Shown piece after piece: positions 34,385-45,059 of a DNA stretch of 64,000 nucleotides (positions are counted from its first letter, which is position 1; each line of letters starts with the position of its first letter). The translations under genes and the position numbers were made by a program. The stretch is from Impatiens glandulifera (taxonomy: Eukaryota > Streptophyta > Magnoliopsida > Ericales > Balsaminaceae), in assembly GCF_907164915.1 (NCBI RefSeq), contig NC_061863.1, forward strand, positions 41,451,382 to 41,515,381, in the 5' to 3' direction. The notes beneath the pieces are model-generated. The model did not search any database. It had not been told where the DNA came from and saw only the letters and a list, made by a program, of their open reading frames with translations.

Positions 34385-35246
34385 AACGAGCCTACCAATT
34401 CTGGGAATTTCTTCACTTGGTCTTCTACGAGAGGGAATGAGAAAATTAGAAGAAGTAGAATTGACAAATGTCTGGTAAATGAGAACTGGATTAACCAATT
34501 TCCAAGAAGTCAACCTCATGTTCTGAATTTGGGTATATCTGATCACTGCCCGATTAAATTGTTTTGGGAAAAGGAAGAAAAGTTCAAAATGCCCTTTATA
34601 ATTTTCAATTTCTGGATGGAAAACGACAAATCCAAGGGTATTCTCGAAAGCGTATGGTCTACAGATGTCAGGGGATCCAACATGTATAGGGTTTCTAAGA
34701 AGCTTAAACTTTTGAAAAATCATCTCCAAAGCTTTGACAAGAAGAAGTTCAGCAATATCTCCAATAGAGTTCTGGCTGTTAGAGAAGAACTGGAAGAAGT
34801 TCAGAAAAGGTTATTAAGGGATGATAATGATGAACAACTCAATGAAACAGAAAGGGATGCGCTTGAAAATTTAGTAAGATGAGTCTTCTTGAAGAGAATT
34901 TTATTAGACAGAAATCAAGACAGAGCTGACTCTCGTTGGGTGACAAAAACACAGCTTTCTTCTACAGAAAATACAAGGCTAGAAATATGAGAAACAGTGT
35001 ATACAGGCTAAAGAATGATGATGGTGAATATGTTCAGGGTCAAAAGGGTGTACAAGATTTGGCTATCGATTTATATAAGCAGCTTATGGGTACAAGAAAG
35101 CAGCATCAAAGTCACCTAAATACCTTGTATTAGATTATTGATAGGAAAATTTCTGCAGAAGATAGTCGCGAGTTGATAAGGGTGGTCACGAGGGTTGAGG
35201 TTAAAGAAACTCTGTTTAGTATTGATGAGAATAAAATCCCGGGTCT
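34385..35246 (+). pseudogene. LINE ORF2 middle part, first (extra) copy
   Basis: Begins at the TSD and continues the endonuclease with FFTWSS, KIRRSRID and LGISDHCPIKL, the C-terminal motifs of L1 endonuclease. The linker to RT follows (34529-34882 and 34936-35133, broken by TGA and TAG stops). It is nearly identical to 47825-48687. It stops within the first RT block, where 17 bp copied from 34934-34950 are attached (35247-35263) before copia sequence begins. Duplicated LINE sequence inside the span of a copia element is not expected from simple insertion. Confidence 0.85.
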
Positions 35247-35263
35247 CGTTGGGTGACAAAAAC

Positions 35264-35299
35264 TTGTAATGTATGGCCGGTTCAAAAATTTGTTTAACA
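35264..35299 (-). repeat. Remnant of the copia 3' LTR start
   Basis: On the minus strand the polypurine tract is followed by TGTTAAACAAATTTTTGAAC and CGGCC. This is only loosely like the 5' LTR start TGATAAGAAAAATTAAG...TTTTTAAGCGGCC. About 36 bp remain before the joint with LINE sequence. Confidence 0.45.
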
Positions 35300-35300
35300 A

Positions 35301-35313
35301 TTTCTCCCTTTTT
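35301..35313 (-). other. Copia polypurine tract
   Basis: AAAAAGGGAGAAA on the minus strand, the usual copia primer for plus-strand synthesis. The same tract with TTGTTAG follows RNase H in the second copia remnant near 57790. Confidence 0.75.
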
Positions 35314-35385
35314 GATGTTTTCAAAGAAAAATTTCAAAACAAGTTGGATTTTCAAAAGATGTTTAGTATAATCATAAGTTTGAGA

Positions 35386-38320
35386 TCAAGAAAAGTGACT
35401 TGGTTCTGAAACAAAACACCAATAAATAACATAAGAAAATTGTTCATAAGAAGACAAGTTAAGGATTGGATAATCCCCCCTTTTCTTTTTCCTTTTGCCT
35501 TTCTTTCTCCTCCTTCCATTCCTGTTCTCTTCTTTCCGCGTAAATACACTTGATATACCGGGATTTCGCTGGTTGAACCGGAAGGCACCGCCTACTGGTC
35601 TGGGTGGACGAGATGATTGGACAACGGTCGGACCGGAACTTGGGGATGCGGTTGTTGTCTCAACTACTTTCTTCTTCCACGGGTTGAGTCGTGCAACTTC
35701 CTCTTCTTCTTCTTCATTTAGAGGTTCCTCGAGTTGACCAGCCGGTTGAGACTCTTCGATACCGCTTTGTTCTACTTGATGCAGCAAGCTCGCAGTCTTT
35801 CTTTTATTCTTGTTCCTTGTTTTCATTGAGTGCGAAGCTTGTGCTGGTGTGGATTCCGGTTGAGCCGCCTTTTCCTCCTCATCGACTTTCTTGACCAACT
35901 CATGATCCTTGTCCTCGGTTTCCTTTCTTATTTGTTCCCTAGCATCTTCTTCGTCTTGAATTCTCTGGGCTGTTTCGGCATCTGAACGAATCTGCTCTTG
36001 AGTTCTGTCCGCTTGAAGCTTAGACAATTCCTCAATCTGAGCGGCCATAACTTGCATCATTTCAAGCAGAGGAGCGGTTGCCATTTCAACAGACTTGTCA
36101 ATCATTGTCTTGATTGATGTCTGAACTGTTTCAACAATTTCAGAGTGAATGGATGCCCAGACAGTTTCAACCAGGTCGGCTTGAATGGTTGCAATTTTGG
36201 CATCTGTGGCAATGTTGTACTCGTTAAGGGAGGATATGATTGTGTCAACAACAACTTCCTTTATTTGCTCAAGTCCCGGAGACTGATCAGTCTGCGCTGG
36301 AAGTTTGCTCCGGTATTAAAGATTGGTTTGCTTTGAAACTGATCAGCATGCAGCAAAAGATTTTTACACTCTTCTCTCCATTCTGCCTCTAACCGGTCAA
36401 CATTGCGTGCAAGATCATCCCGTACTGTCTGAAACCGCTCAATCATTCTTGACTCCATCGGAGTTAATTCTGCTCCTTCTGCATTCTTCAAGGCATCATT
36501 TACCGCTTGCAACTTTGCGTATTCATCCATCATAGGAGTTTTAGCGTATGCGGCTTGGATGACTTCGGTACCCGTGACCTTGAGGGCTTCCTCTTCTAGT
36601 GCCAAAAGTTTCTCCCAATATTCATTGCCGTTGAGATCAGGGATCATGTCTGAAAGCTTCGTTTCACAACGCAACCTGACCCATAAGTGATAAGGAGTGG
36701 CCAGCTCTTCAACGCAACCTGACCCGCTTGCAACTTTGCGTATTCATCCATCATAGGAGTTTGGAACATTGCTTCCTCTTCTTCTGCTGAGATAGAGACC
36801 TCGGCTTCGGGCAAGGTTTCAGATTGTGGGCCGGTTTGTAGTGTACTTTCTCCTCTCACCGGAGAACCTTCAATTAATACTTCTTTACCTTTGTTAACCT
36901 GAGATGGACCTTCAGGTGTGATCGGTGGGTTTGTCGGCCCATCTTGAGCCAGTTGAGGAGTTGATTCGGTTGGAACGGACTTGTCCCCAACCGAACCGGA
37001 TGGTTCCTTTTCTTCGTTGTTTCCCTCCTGAGCCGGAGGAATGATGTTTTCTGAGTTGGCCGTTTCTTCAACCGAATGATTTTCTGGCTGACCGGTTACT
37101 TCAACCTGATCAGATTGCTGGAGAAGACTTGTTACATCGTCTTCGGTTTCACGGATAACTGTTTGGACTACTTCCTCTATGACCTTTGATGTTCTCAGTC
37201 CCACATCGTCGATTATATCGTTGATGTTCTTGGTTGGAGATTTAAAGTTTTCGGATTGAGTGCTAACCTCCATAGTCGGATTCTTCTTTGATTTGGAATG
37301 AGTTTCTTGGCTCCCCGAGGGTTCGACTTGCCTAGATGAAGGAGAACCGGCTACGTTTAGACGAACAGTGTTGAGCGGAATCGGCTGAAGTAATTGTTCA
37401 GTTCTTTTCGGTGATTGCTCCGAGGATAGAGTTTTCTCGGAGTCTTCCGGTTTCTTGACATTTTTCTTCTCCGATTTCTTCATCCTTCCCCTTTTCTGCG
37501 GGACTTCTGTTTGTATAGCCTTTCCCTTTGGATCAGCTTGTCTCGAACTCTCACCAACTGGTGCAGCCGAACTGGCTTCTTTTGAGGACTTAGTCCTTGA
37601 TGTTTTCGGCCTGGCCGTTTTAGCAGTTCTTTTGCTCATGTGTTTAGAAGTTAAAATATTACCGGATGCGAGTGGTTCACCTTCACCGATTTCGACTTGA
37701 AGGAACCGTAGAATCTTCCCAATCTGCGTAACGTATGCTTCAACCCGACCGTTCGTTTGCACCACCATTTCGCAGAATTGTTCGAACAGAACACTTCCCC
37801 AGTCAATCTTGTCGCTGCGGACAATTGGCATCAACATCTTCAGTTTTAGATTTGTCAAGTTATCAAAGTTTCCTCCTTTACCCTGAAGCGATTTGGATAT
37901 GATATCAACCAGCCATCTTAACTCTGGCTTGAGTTTGTTCTTCCGGGTAGAGTGAGACACCAGATCCGTGTCATCACTTGAGATGGCTAGCCGGACAGCA
38001 TCAGATTCCGCAGCCTATAAGTTTGTTTTGAAGTCCATCCCGGTATTTGGCAAACCGAGAGCTTCCGAGAAGACTTCTTCAGTTATGTTAACTGCCTTGC
38101 CGCACACGGTGGCGGAGACTGTCCTCTTCGTCAGAGTCGCCGTTCCCAGAAACTCTTCAACTTCCGAAAGATGCACGAAGAACGAGCCAGAGAGGTAAGT
38201 TCCTAACCCAGAATCCCTCAAGGATTGGAGCACAGCTTTGTGTTCTTCTGCATCGTGTTCACCGATGTCGTTGAAATCGACCTGCAAGATGTATTTGAAA
38301 AGTGCTTTATCTGATTTCAT
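35386..38320 (-). pseudogene. Copia cargo gene A: two-domain family protein with long tail
   Basis: From ATG at 38320 the frame encodes domain 1 (MKSDKALFKYIL... to EALGLPNTGM). It meets one TAG at 38015-38017, then continues in the same frame to 36644 through domain 2 (KIDWGSVLFEQFCEMV...YVTQIGKILRFL, about 37700-37830). A long Lys/Ser/Pro/Glu-rich tail follows. The tail then shifts frame at 36261-36674, with a duplicated TPMMDEYAKLQA segment, and again at about 35386-36300. This last part has heptad-like AQIEELSKLQADRTQEQI coiled-coil sequence and a basic end. Domains 1 and 2 recur in genes B and C. A TATA box and pyrimidine-rich leader precede the ATG. Function unknown. I recall similar hypothetical proteins in retroelement-rich Lamiales genomes (unchecked). 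It is decayed by one stop in the conserved part and at least two frame changes in the tail. Confidence 0.7.
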
Positions 38321-38427
38321 GATGAGATTATGTAACGAAGAAGATGAAGATCAGAGAAAATCGGAATGCAAGAGAGTGCTTGAGTTTTTAGAGAGAGAAA
38401 GCGTGTGCAAATAATGAACTGTTTCTG

Positions 38428-38439
38428 TCTTATATAGGG
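38428..38439 (-). promoter_or_regulatory. TATA box of cargo gene A
   Basis: CCCTATATAAGA on the minus strand, about 110 bp before the ATG at 38320. CT-rich leader (CTTTCTCTCTCTAAAAAC) follows. A perfect palindrome TTGGCGCCAA, resembling an E2F site, lies upstream at 38487-38496, with several CCGGTTAA words further up. Confidence 0.6.
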
Positions 38440-38798
38440 AGCGGTTTTGAACGGTTAGAAGTTGAACCGTCACTTCATTCTGCGTTTTGGCGCCAATTTC
38501 CCTCCAAAAGTTACTGTAGTAACTTTAGGCGGTAATTACGGAGAATAACTATGGGCGGTAAACCGTGAGCGGTAAACTTTGAATTTTTCAGATTTGTTTT
38601 TGATATTTTCTTAACCGGAAATTTTGTTAACCGGAAGCTTTGGTTAACCGGAAGTCTTTTACTTAGTCAGATTAGAACCGGAAAGAAACTTATGTGAAAA
38701 CCGGAGAGTTAAATATATGAAATTCTTGTATTAAGCCGAAGCAAAAGAAGATGAAGTGGTTGTCTGGTCGTACAACAAAATGACCAGATAACCGGAAA

Positions 38799-39566
38799 CT
38801 ACATAAATTTAAATAAATCGAGCCACTCTCCCTCGATCATTTTATCAACCCACTCATCCACGGTGTTGTTGGTTCGTTCCTCAATCCTCGATATCCATCT
38901 GTTCAACATGGGTCGAGTCATGGTGTTGTCCGGTCCGACATGAACATCGGGTCCGAGGTTGGGACGATGAACTTCCAGGTATTAGCTGATTTGGGGAGAA
39001 AAACCGATCATTCCCCTTGGAGCTGAAACAAGTTTCTTCAAATTATTGAAGAGATATGAAGCCCACTTTATGGGCGATTGTCTGACGATGGCTATCATGA
39101 TGTCGAAAGCCTCCCGGTTGTAGTTTTGGTTGGGCATTCGACCCATGATAGACCGCTGGACCAAGTCATGAAAGACTTGGTATTGGGGTGCGAGGTCATC
39201 CTTTTCTCCGTGTTCATCAACCGGATGAATGGAGCTGGAAAAGATGAAGGTGTAGTCTTCTTTGGCCGGAAAATACGGCGTTGGAAAATCTGAAAATCCT
39301 TCGGTTGGGAGTTCGAAAAAGTGGGCAAAGTGCTCCTCGGTGAGCCGAAAAAATCTTCCGTCAATGATGGTCCTTATGCTGCCATCATCGAGTATGTGCC
39401 CATTGTTGAAGAATTCATACACCTCCTCTTCGAGGATGGTGTCTGAACCTTCGAGAAACTGTTGCAACCCCGATTCTACGATCGGTGAGAATATGGTTTC
39501 CTCAAACCGAGAATTCAACACTTCATAGAAGTCGACAATAATGGTGTTCCTCATCTCAGCATTCAT
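38799..39566 (-). pseudogene. Copia cargo gene B: two-domain family protein
   Basis: One frame of 256 codons from ATG at 39566 to TAG at 38799-38801, broken only by TAA at 38982-38984. Domain 1 spans about residues 1-110 and ends in LTEEHFAHFFELPTEGF. Domain 2 has SPIKWASYLFNNLKKLV...GFSPQIS, then after the stop MLNRWISRIEE. Both align by eye with gene C (FSETDFAEYCGLPTEGV; TPVNWSWIIFSNLKKMI; IQELIDRWEAA). It has no long tail, unlike gene A. It lies between genes A and C on the same strand with its own TATA box. I do not recognise a function. No signal peptide or transmembrane segment is evident. Confidence 0.7.
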
Positions 39567-39670
39567 TTTCAGGAGAGGATCTGAGCAGAGAGTGAATGAG
39601 TTTTTGAGGTTTCGAGCTTAGAGAGAGAAGAAAATATTTGAAGTGTGATTTGATGAAGAAGGATGAAGCC

Positions 39671-39682
39671 CCTTTTATAGTG
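39671..39682 (-). promoter_or_regulatory. TATA box of cargo gene B
   Basis: CACTATAAAAGG on the minus strand, about 105 bp before the ATG at 39566. The same 12 bases occur as the TATA-like motif in the copia LTRs. Confidence 0.6.
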
Positions 39683-40003
39683 TGGGTGGTTGGTTGCATT
39701 TAATGAGAATATTTGAAAAATCAGACCGTTTATGTATAGTTATAAAGGCTTTATCAATTTTCAAGGGAATAATAGATTGTCTAGTCTATTCGGATTAGGC
39801 ATGCTTCTTGGAAAACGAACATTTCAGTTTTCAAGACTGATTTGATTTTATTTGGTGTAGCGCATTTAATGTTGGTTATTTCATTAGGATTCCTTTGGTT
39901 TCGACCGAAGAGGAAAGAAAAGATTTTCATTAATGAAATGTACCAAACCGGTAGTACAACAAAATTACCGGTTTGATGATTTGAGGAAGGAGATGAAAAA
40001 GAT

Positions 40004-40741
40004 TTAGACATTAGATGAACCGGTATCTTGATTCTTCTTAGCCCTTGCTGCTTCCCACCGGTCGATTAGCTCTTGGATTCTCTCCTTCGAGAGCACGTGC
40101 TTCGGGTGAAGAGTGACGAAGGGTCCGGAATGGATGTCTAGACTTGCACAGAAACCGCTTAGCTGAGGAGCGTAGCCGGTTTTGTTTGAGAGAATCATCT
40201 TCTTTAGGTTGCTGAAGATGATCCATGACCAGTTTACCGGTGTCCCGACCGTGACGACAATCATCATTTCAAAAAGCCTCTGGGTGTAGTAGTAGCTTTT
40301 CTCTTTACCCAGAACTGACTTTCCTAGAATCTCACACAGAATCTGGTACTTGTGAGATAGTTAACTCTTAGCACCCCATGGCTTAACCGGGATGTTAGAG
40401 TTGGAGAACCGATGACACATTTCTTCAATGGTCACCGGGGAGTAGGTGAGGTCGGTTACCCCTTCAGTGGGTAAACCGCAGTATTCAGCGAAATCCGTCT
40501 CGCTGAATAGGAAGGATTGATCATAGACCCGTGCCACGATGATGTCTCGGTGCACATCCTTTGTCGTTTCGAAGAACTCATCGACTACCAAGTAGTCGAT
40601 GATGAATCTGTTCTCCAAAAATCTTCTTAGCCAGATTCTTTCAACGGCTAAGAACATATCTTTGATGTCATGGTCTTCATATTGGTATATGGAGTTGAAA
40701 TCATCCAACAGGATTTTCTTGGCGAGTGGATCAGAATTCAT
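40004..40741 (-). pseudogene. Copia cargo gene C: two-domain family protein
   Basis: A frame of 246 codons from ATG at 40741 to the stop at 40004-40006, with a single internal TAA at 40361-40363. Domain 1 begins MNSDPLAKKILLDDF and ends in FAEYCGLPTEGVTDL. After the stop the same frame continues with LSHKYQILCEILGKSVLG and domain 2 (VNWSWIIFSNLKKM...GYAPQLSGF), then IQELIDRWEAARAKK. It is the first of the three in the direction of transcription and lies about 0.7 kb after the copia RNase H stop. It looks recently inactivated by one nonsense change. Function unknown. Confidence 0.7.
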
Positions 40742-40818
40742 GTTCTTGTGATGGGTTTAGTTCAAGAAATCTTTGTGAATAGTGAATTTTTGTGAAGTAT
40801 TGTGATGAATGAAGGGTT

Positions 40819-40830
40819 GTTTATATAGCC
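40819..40830 (-). promoter_or_regulatory. TATA box of cargo gene C
   Basis: GGCTATATAAAC on the minus strand, about 80 bp before the ATG at 40741. Further upstream a G-box-like ACACGTGTCC is at about 41020. Confidence 0.6.
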
Positions 40831-40849
40831 AGGGGTTCGGCTAGATTAG

Positions 40850-41455
40850 TAGGTTAAGCATGCTTAGTGATGTCATCGATTAATTAATAGGCTTTAACTT
40901 GTTGAAGTGTATAATGTTTATTTCCAATGCAAAGTTAATCATTACTAAGGATATTCATGATGACAATAAATCTATTGACAAGATGTTAGTCTCCCTCTCT
41001 TGATGATGGACACGTGTCGTCATCTCGATTGAGGTAAACTATTTTATTAATTACATGCTTCATTTCTCAAAGTGTGCATGAGAACGCGGTTAGCCGTCCC
41101 AAGTTAACCGGAAAAATTTAATTCATCTAAACCATAATTCATTTATACTAATTGGTTTTTCCGTGACCGGTTTTAGTTGGATATTTTATTCCGGTGTGAA
41201 AAATATTGAATCGCATCAATATTTGTTCAACTTTGGATTAAACTTATCCATTTTATCACGTCATTTGAACCGCTTAGTATGTATACATGTGGTTTGATAT
41301 CATGAAGTGATAAGGCATAACCGGAGACTTCCTCCCGGTTAGCATCCTTGAATATTTAATGGTCTATTTGAATATGGTTTGAGAAGCGAGAGCTTCTCCC
41401 TGAACGCATATCCCGGTTTTTCATGATAATGTATGTAGACAACATGCATGGATGA
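40850..41455 (-). other. Spacer between copia RNase H and cargo gene C
   Basis: AT-rich with CCGGTT words and a candidate promoter for gene C; no ORF supported. Confidence 0.5.
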
Positions 41456-42860
41456 TCATGGTATAAGTTGTTTGCTATCAGTAAGTCCTAAAATATTTCT
41501 GAAATGAGAAAACTTAGCTTCCTGTAGCGATTTGGTGAAGATGTCAGCTACTTGTTGCTCAGTTGAGATGTATTCCAGTCGGATGTGCTTCTGTTGAACA
41601 TGTTCCCAGATGAAATGATGTCTTATGTAAATGTGTTTCGTTCTTGAGTGCAACACCGGATTGTATGTGATCGCTATTGCACTGGTGTTGTCACAGAATA
41701 TTGGTGATTCTTTAGCTATTACACCAAAATCTCTTAGTTGTTGTTGGATCCAGAGGAGTTGTGCACAACAGCTTCCGGCTGCTAGGTACTCTGCCTCTGC
41801 GGTTGATGTTGCAACTGAGGTTTGCTTCTTGCTGTTCCATGAGACGAGCCGGTCTCCCAGAAATTGGCAAGTCCCACTTGTACTCTTTCTATCGATTTTG
41901 CATCCTACGTAGTCCACATCTGAGTAACTTATGAGATTAAAGCTTGAATCTTTTGGGTACCAAAGTCCCACATCTTGAGTCCCTTTCAAGTACTTTAAGA
42001 TCCTTTTAGCCGCGGTGTAGTGTGATTGCTTTGGATTGGCTTGAAATCTCCCGCATACTCCGACCGCAAACATGATGTCCGGTCAGCTGGCTGTTAGGTA
42101 GAGTAGAGATCCAATCATTCCTCGATATGCTGTGATGTCAACGGCTTGACCGTCCTCATCTTTGTCTAGCTTTACGGAAGAGCTCATCGGTGTAGCCGCC
42201 TCAACACATGTATTCATTCCAAATTTCTTCAGCAGTTCGGCTGTGTACTTTGGCTGGCTTATGAACATCCCGGTTTCGATCTTCTTAACCTGAAGTCCTA
42301 GGAAGAAGCTCAGTTCTCCCATCATACTCATTTGAAATTTGTCAGTCATCATTTTTGAGAATTTATCACATAACTTTGGATCGGTTGATCCGAAAATAAT
42401 ATCATCAACATAGATTTGAACGAGTAATATATGTTCTTTTTTCTCAAATTTGAAAAGAGTTTTGTCGACTGAACCTATTGTGAACTTGTGATCAAATAAG
42501 AATTGCGTTAATGTGTCATACCAGGCTCTTGGAGCCTGTTTCAAACCGTAGAGGGCTTTGTTTAGCCGGTAAACATGATTTTCGTATTCTGAATTTTTGA
42601 AACCTGGAGGTTGATTAACATACACCTCTTCATTTACTTTACCGTTTAGAAAAGTGCTTTTAACATCCATTTGAAAAACTTTGAAATTCTTAAAAGCTGC
42701 AAATGCTAGAAATATTCTAATGACCTCAAGTCTAGCTACAGGAGCAAATGATTCTTCAAAATCAATGCCTTCTTCCTATTTATAGCCTTGAGCCACTAAC
42801 CGAGCCTTGTTCCTCGTAACTAAACCGTCTTCATTGAGTTTATTTCTGAATACCCATCGT
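41456..42860 (-). pseudogene. Ty1/copia reverse transcriptase and RNase H
   Basis: From about 42860 the minus strand reads WVFRNKLNEDG, then ARLVAQGYK, a TAG near 42777, [17 protein letters not shown], and [10 protein letters not shown] (42670). [16 protein letters not shown] follows, then the catalytic [15 protein letters not shown] at 42083-42085 breaks LTAS-PDI, where the family has Arg (CGA to TGA). RNase H follows with SYSDVDYVGC, KSTSGTCQFLG, STAEAEYLAA and the terminal VADIFTKSL, ending at 41456. This is the Ty1/copia order (integrase before RT). Only two nonsense changes are visible over about 1.4 kb, so it decayed fairly recently. Confidence 0.93.
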
Positions 42861-43228
42861 GTTCCTATAACCGGTTTGTTTTTAGGTCTAGGAACTAGGT
42901 ACTAGACTTTATTTCTCTCAAACTCGTTTAGTTTCTCTTGCATTGCCAGGATCTAGTCGGGATCTAACAATGCTTCATCCACCTTTTTCGGCTCAATTTG
43001 TGATATGAAAGCTGAGTTTTCATAGTGTTCCAAATTTTGTTGCCTAGTTCGGACGGGTGAGGATATGTTACCTATTACTAGTTCAAGAGGATGATTTTTT
43101 TTCCTTCTGAGGTTTATCCGAGACGTGTCTTCCAAGCGTTCGGTTGGCTGATGAAGGTTAGACTGATCGGTAGGCTGAACAGAGTCAGACCGACCGATTT
43201 CTTCAGTTAAAACTGAAGAGTCAACTTT

Positions 43229-44425
43229 CTACGGTAAAGCAGCTTGAACAGGCAGAGGTTCAGCATCAACCGCTTGATCATTGACAAAACGTCTATAAAC
43301 CGGAGCCTCATCTTCATCATCAGAATAGATATTGAAATTTTCCATTATGTTGTGAAGGTCGAAGGGTAATGCAGTGTTTCGTTCGACCGATTCATCAAAA
43401 ACAACGTGAGATGTTTCTTCAACTGTTAAAGTTCTAGTATTATAGATTCTATATGCTTTACTTACAGCTGAATATCCCAACATTATTCCTTCATCGGATT
43501 TAGCATCAAAGGCGGTCAAATAATTTTTGCCGTTGTTGTGAACAAAACATTTACTACCAAAAATTCGAAAATACCGTATGTTTGGAATTTGATCATAGTA
43601 TATCTCAAAAGGGGTTTTAGAAAAATGTTTAGTTACTAGAGATCAGTTTTGAGTGTAACATGCGGTATTGATAGCCTCGGCCTAAAATTTTTGAGCAATG
43701 CCCGAATCGACTATCATTGACCTTGCGGCTTCCTTAAGAGTTCGGTTTCTTCTCTAAGCCAGGCCGTTTTGTTGAGGAGTTCTGGCACTAGACAACTCGT
43801 GTCTAATACCAGAATCATCAAGAAAAGTAGTTAATTTGCTGTTTGTAAACTCAATTCCTCTATCACTTCTTATTTTGTTTATCCGAATAGATTTTTCATT
43901 TTGTATTCTCAAAATCAGTTTGATCAGGTTTGATGTTGCTTGATTTTTAGAAGATAAAAATATTACCCAAGTTAATTTATAATAATCATCAACGACTACC
44001 ATGGTATATTGCATGCCTCCTAGACTTGTTACTCTAACCGGACCAAACAAATTCATATGCAGGAGTTCTAAACATTATTCAGATTGATGATTTCCTTTAC
44101 TTCTGAATGAGGACTTTATTTGTTTACCCATTTGACATGCAACACATACTTTATCTTTTGAAAACTTGACATTTGGAAAACCGTAAACCAATTCCCTAGA
44201 ACATATGAAGTTTATTGTTTTGAAGTACAAATGGTTTAGCCGTTTGTGCCAGAGCCAGTTTGGGTCATTTCCAGCTATCATGCATACAGGATTTTCAAAC
44301 TTAGTTTTCCAATCAACTTTGTAAATATTTCCCATTCGGTTACCGGTTAATAAAATATCATTTTGATGATCTTTAACTAAGCATGCATTTTTATGAAACT
44401 CAACTTTGTATCCTACATCGCACAT
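43229..44425 (-). pseudogene. Ty1/copia integrase
   Basis: The zinc-binding GAG-pre-integrase part has LWHKRLNHL...VCVACQMGKQ (H-H-C-C) around 44130-44260. The catalytic core runs 44056-43754 with VVVDDYYKLTWV (family D, here in DDYYK), KIRSDRGIEF and TPQQNGLA (the D...E part of DDE). The C-terminal part at 43519-43229 has DEGIMLGYSAVSKAYRIYN. Several stops and a frame break occur, for example between 43754 and 43520. Confidence 0.9.
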
Positions 44426-44429
44426 TTGA

Positions 44430-44708
44430 CTAATGGTTTAACAGGTTGAAATGCAAGTTCTCTACCAACAATACATTATTTATAGACAAGTTACCCTGGA
44501 CAATCTTACCCTTGCCCACAGTTCTACCTTTTGAGTTGTCACCAAATGTGATAACTGCTCCGGTTTCATAAGTGATATCTACTAGTAGTCCGATGTTACC
44601 GGTCATGTGTCTCGAGCATCCACTGTCCAGATACCATTCTGAGTTCCTTAGCCGGTTGCTTCTCCTAACCTGTAAAAAGAGATATTTACACCTTTTTGGT
44701 ACCCACAT
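44430..44708 (-). pseudogene. Ty1/copia protease
   Basis: NSEWYLDSGCSRHMTG holds the D-S-G active site of the copia aspartic protease. The frame ends at a stop after FNLLNH, just before the GAG-pre-integrase part, where pol is normally continuous. Confidence 0.88.
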
Positions 44709-45059
44709 TCAGTTGGGTCTATGGTTGATTAGTCCCTTTGGGATCCAAACTTGAATAAGTCGAATCACTTTCCCGGTATTTGTTCTTATGGTATTTGGTT
44801 TAACTTCTTGATCTTTGCTCAAGAATGCCTTATATCGAGGTGATGAATGTTTTTGGGGTTGAGGTGTACTTGTTTTATTTCGTTTATCTTCTGTCCGGTT
44901 AACTTTCCTTCTCTAATGATGAAGCCATTTTTCTGATTCGGTTGGACTTACATACTTTAGTTCCGGTTTTATGACATTTTGTGCCTCATTGTTGGTTGAA
45001 GAGCTCTTGACAAATCTTACGAAAGGAAGATTGTCTTTTGTGAGTTTCATCCCGTTAGG

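Noticed and set aside
35495..35894. Plus-strand ORFs over 35.4-38 kb
   Set aside because: They are antisense to cargo gene A, whose conserved domains fix the minus strand as coding.
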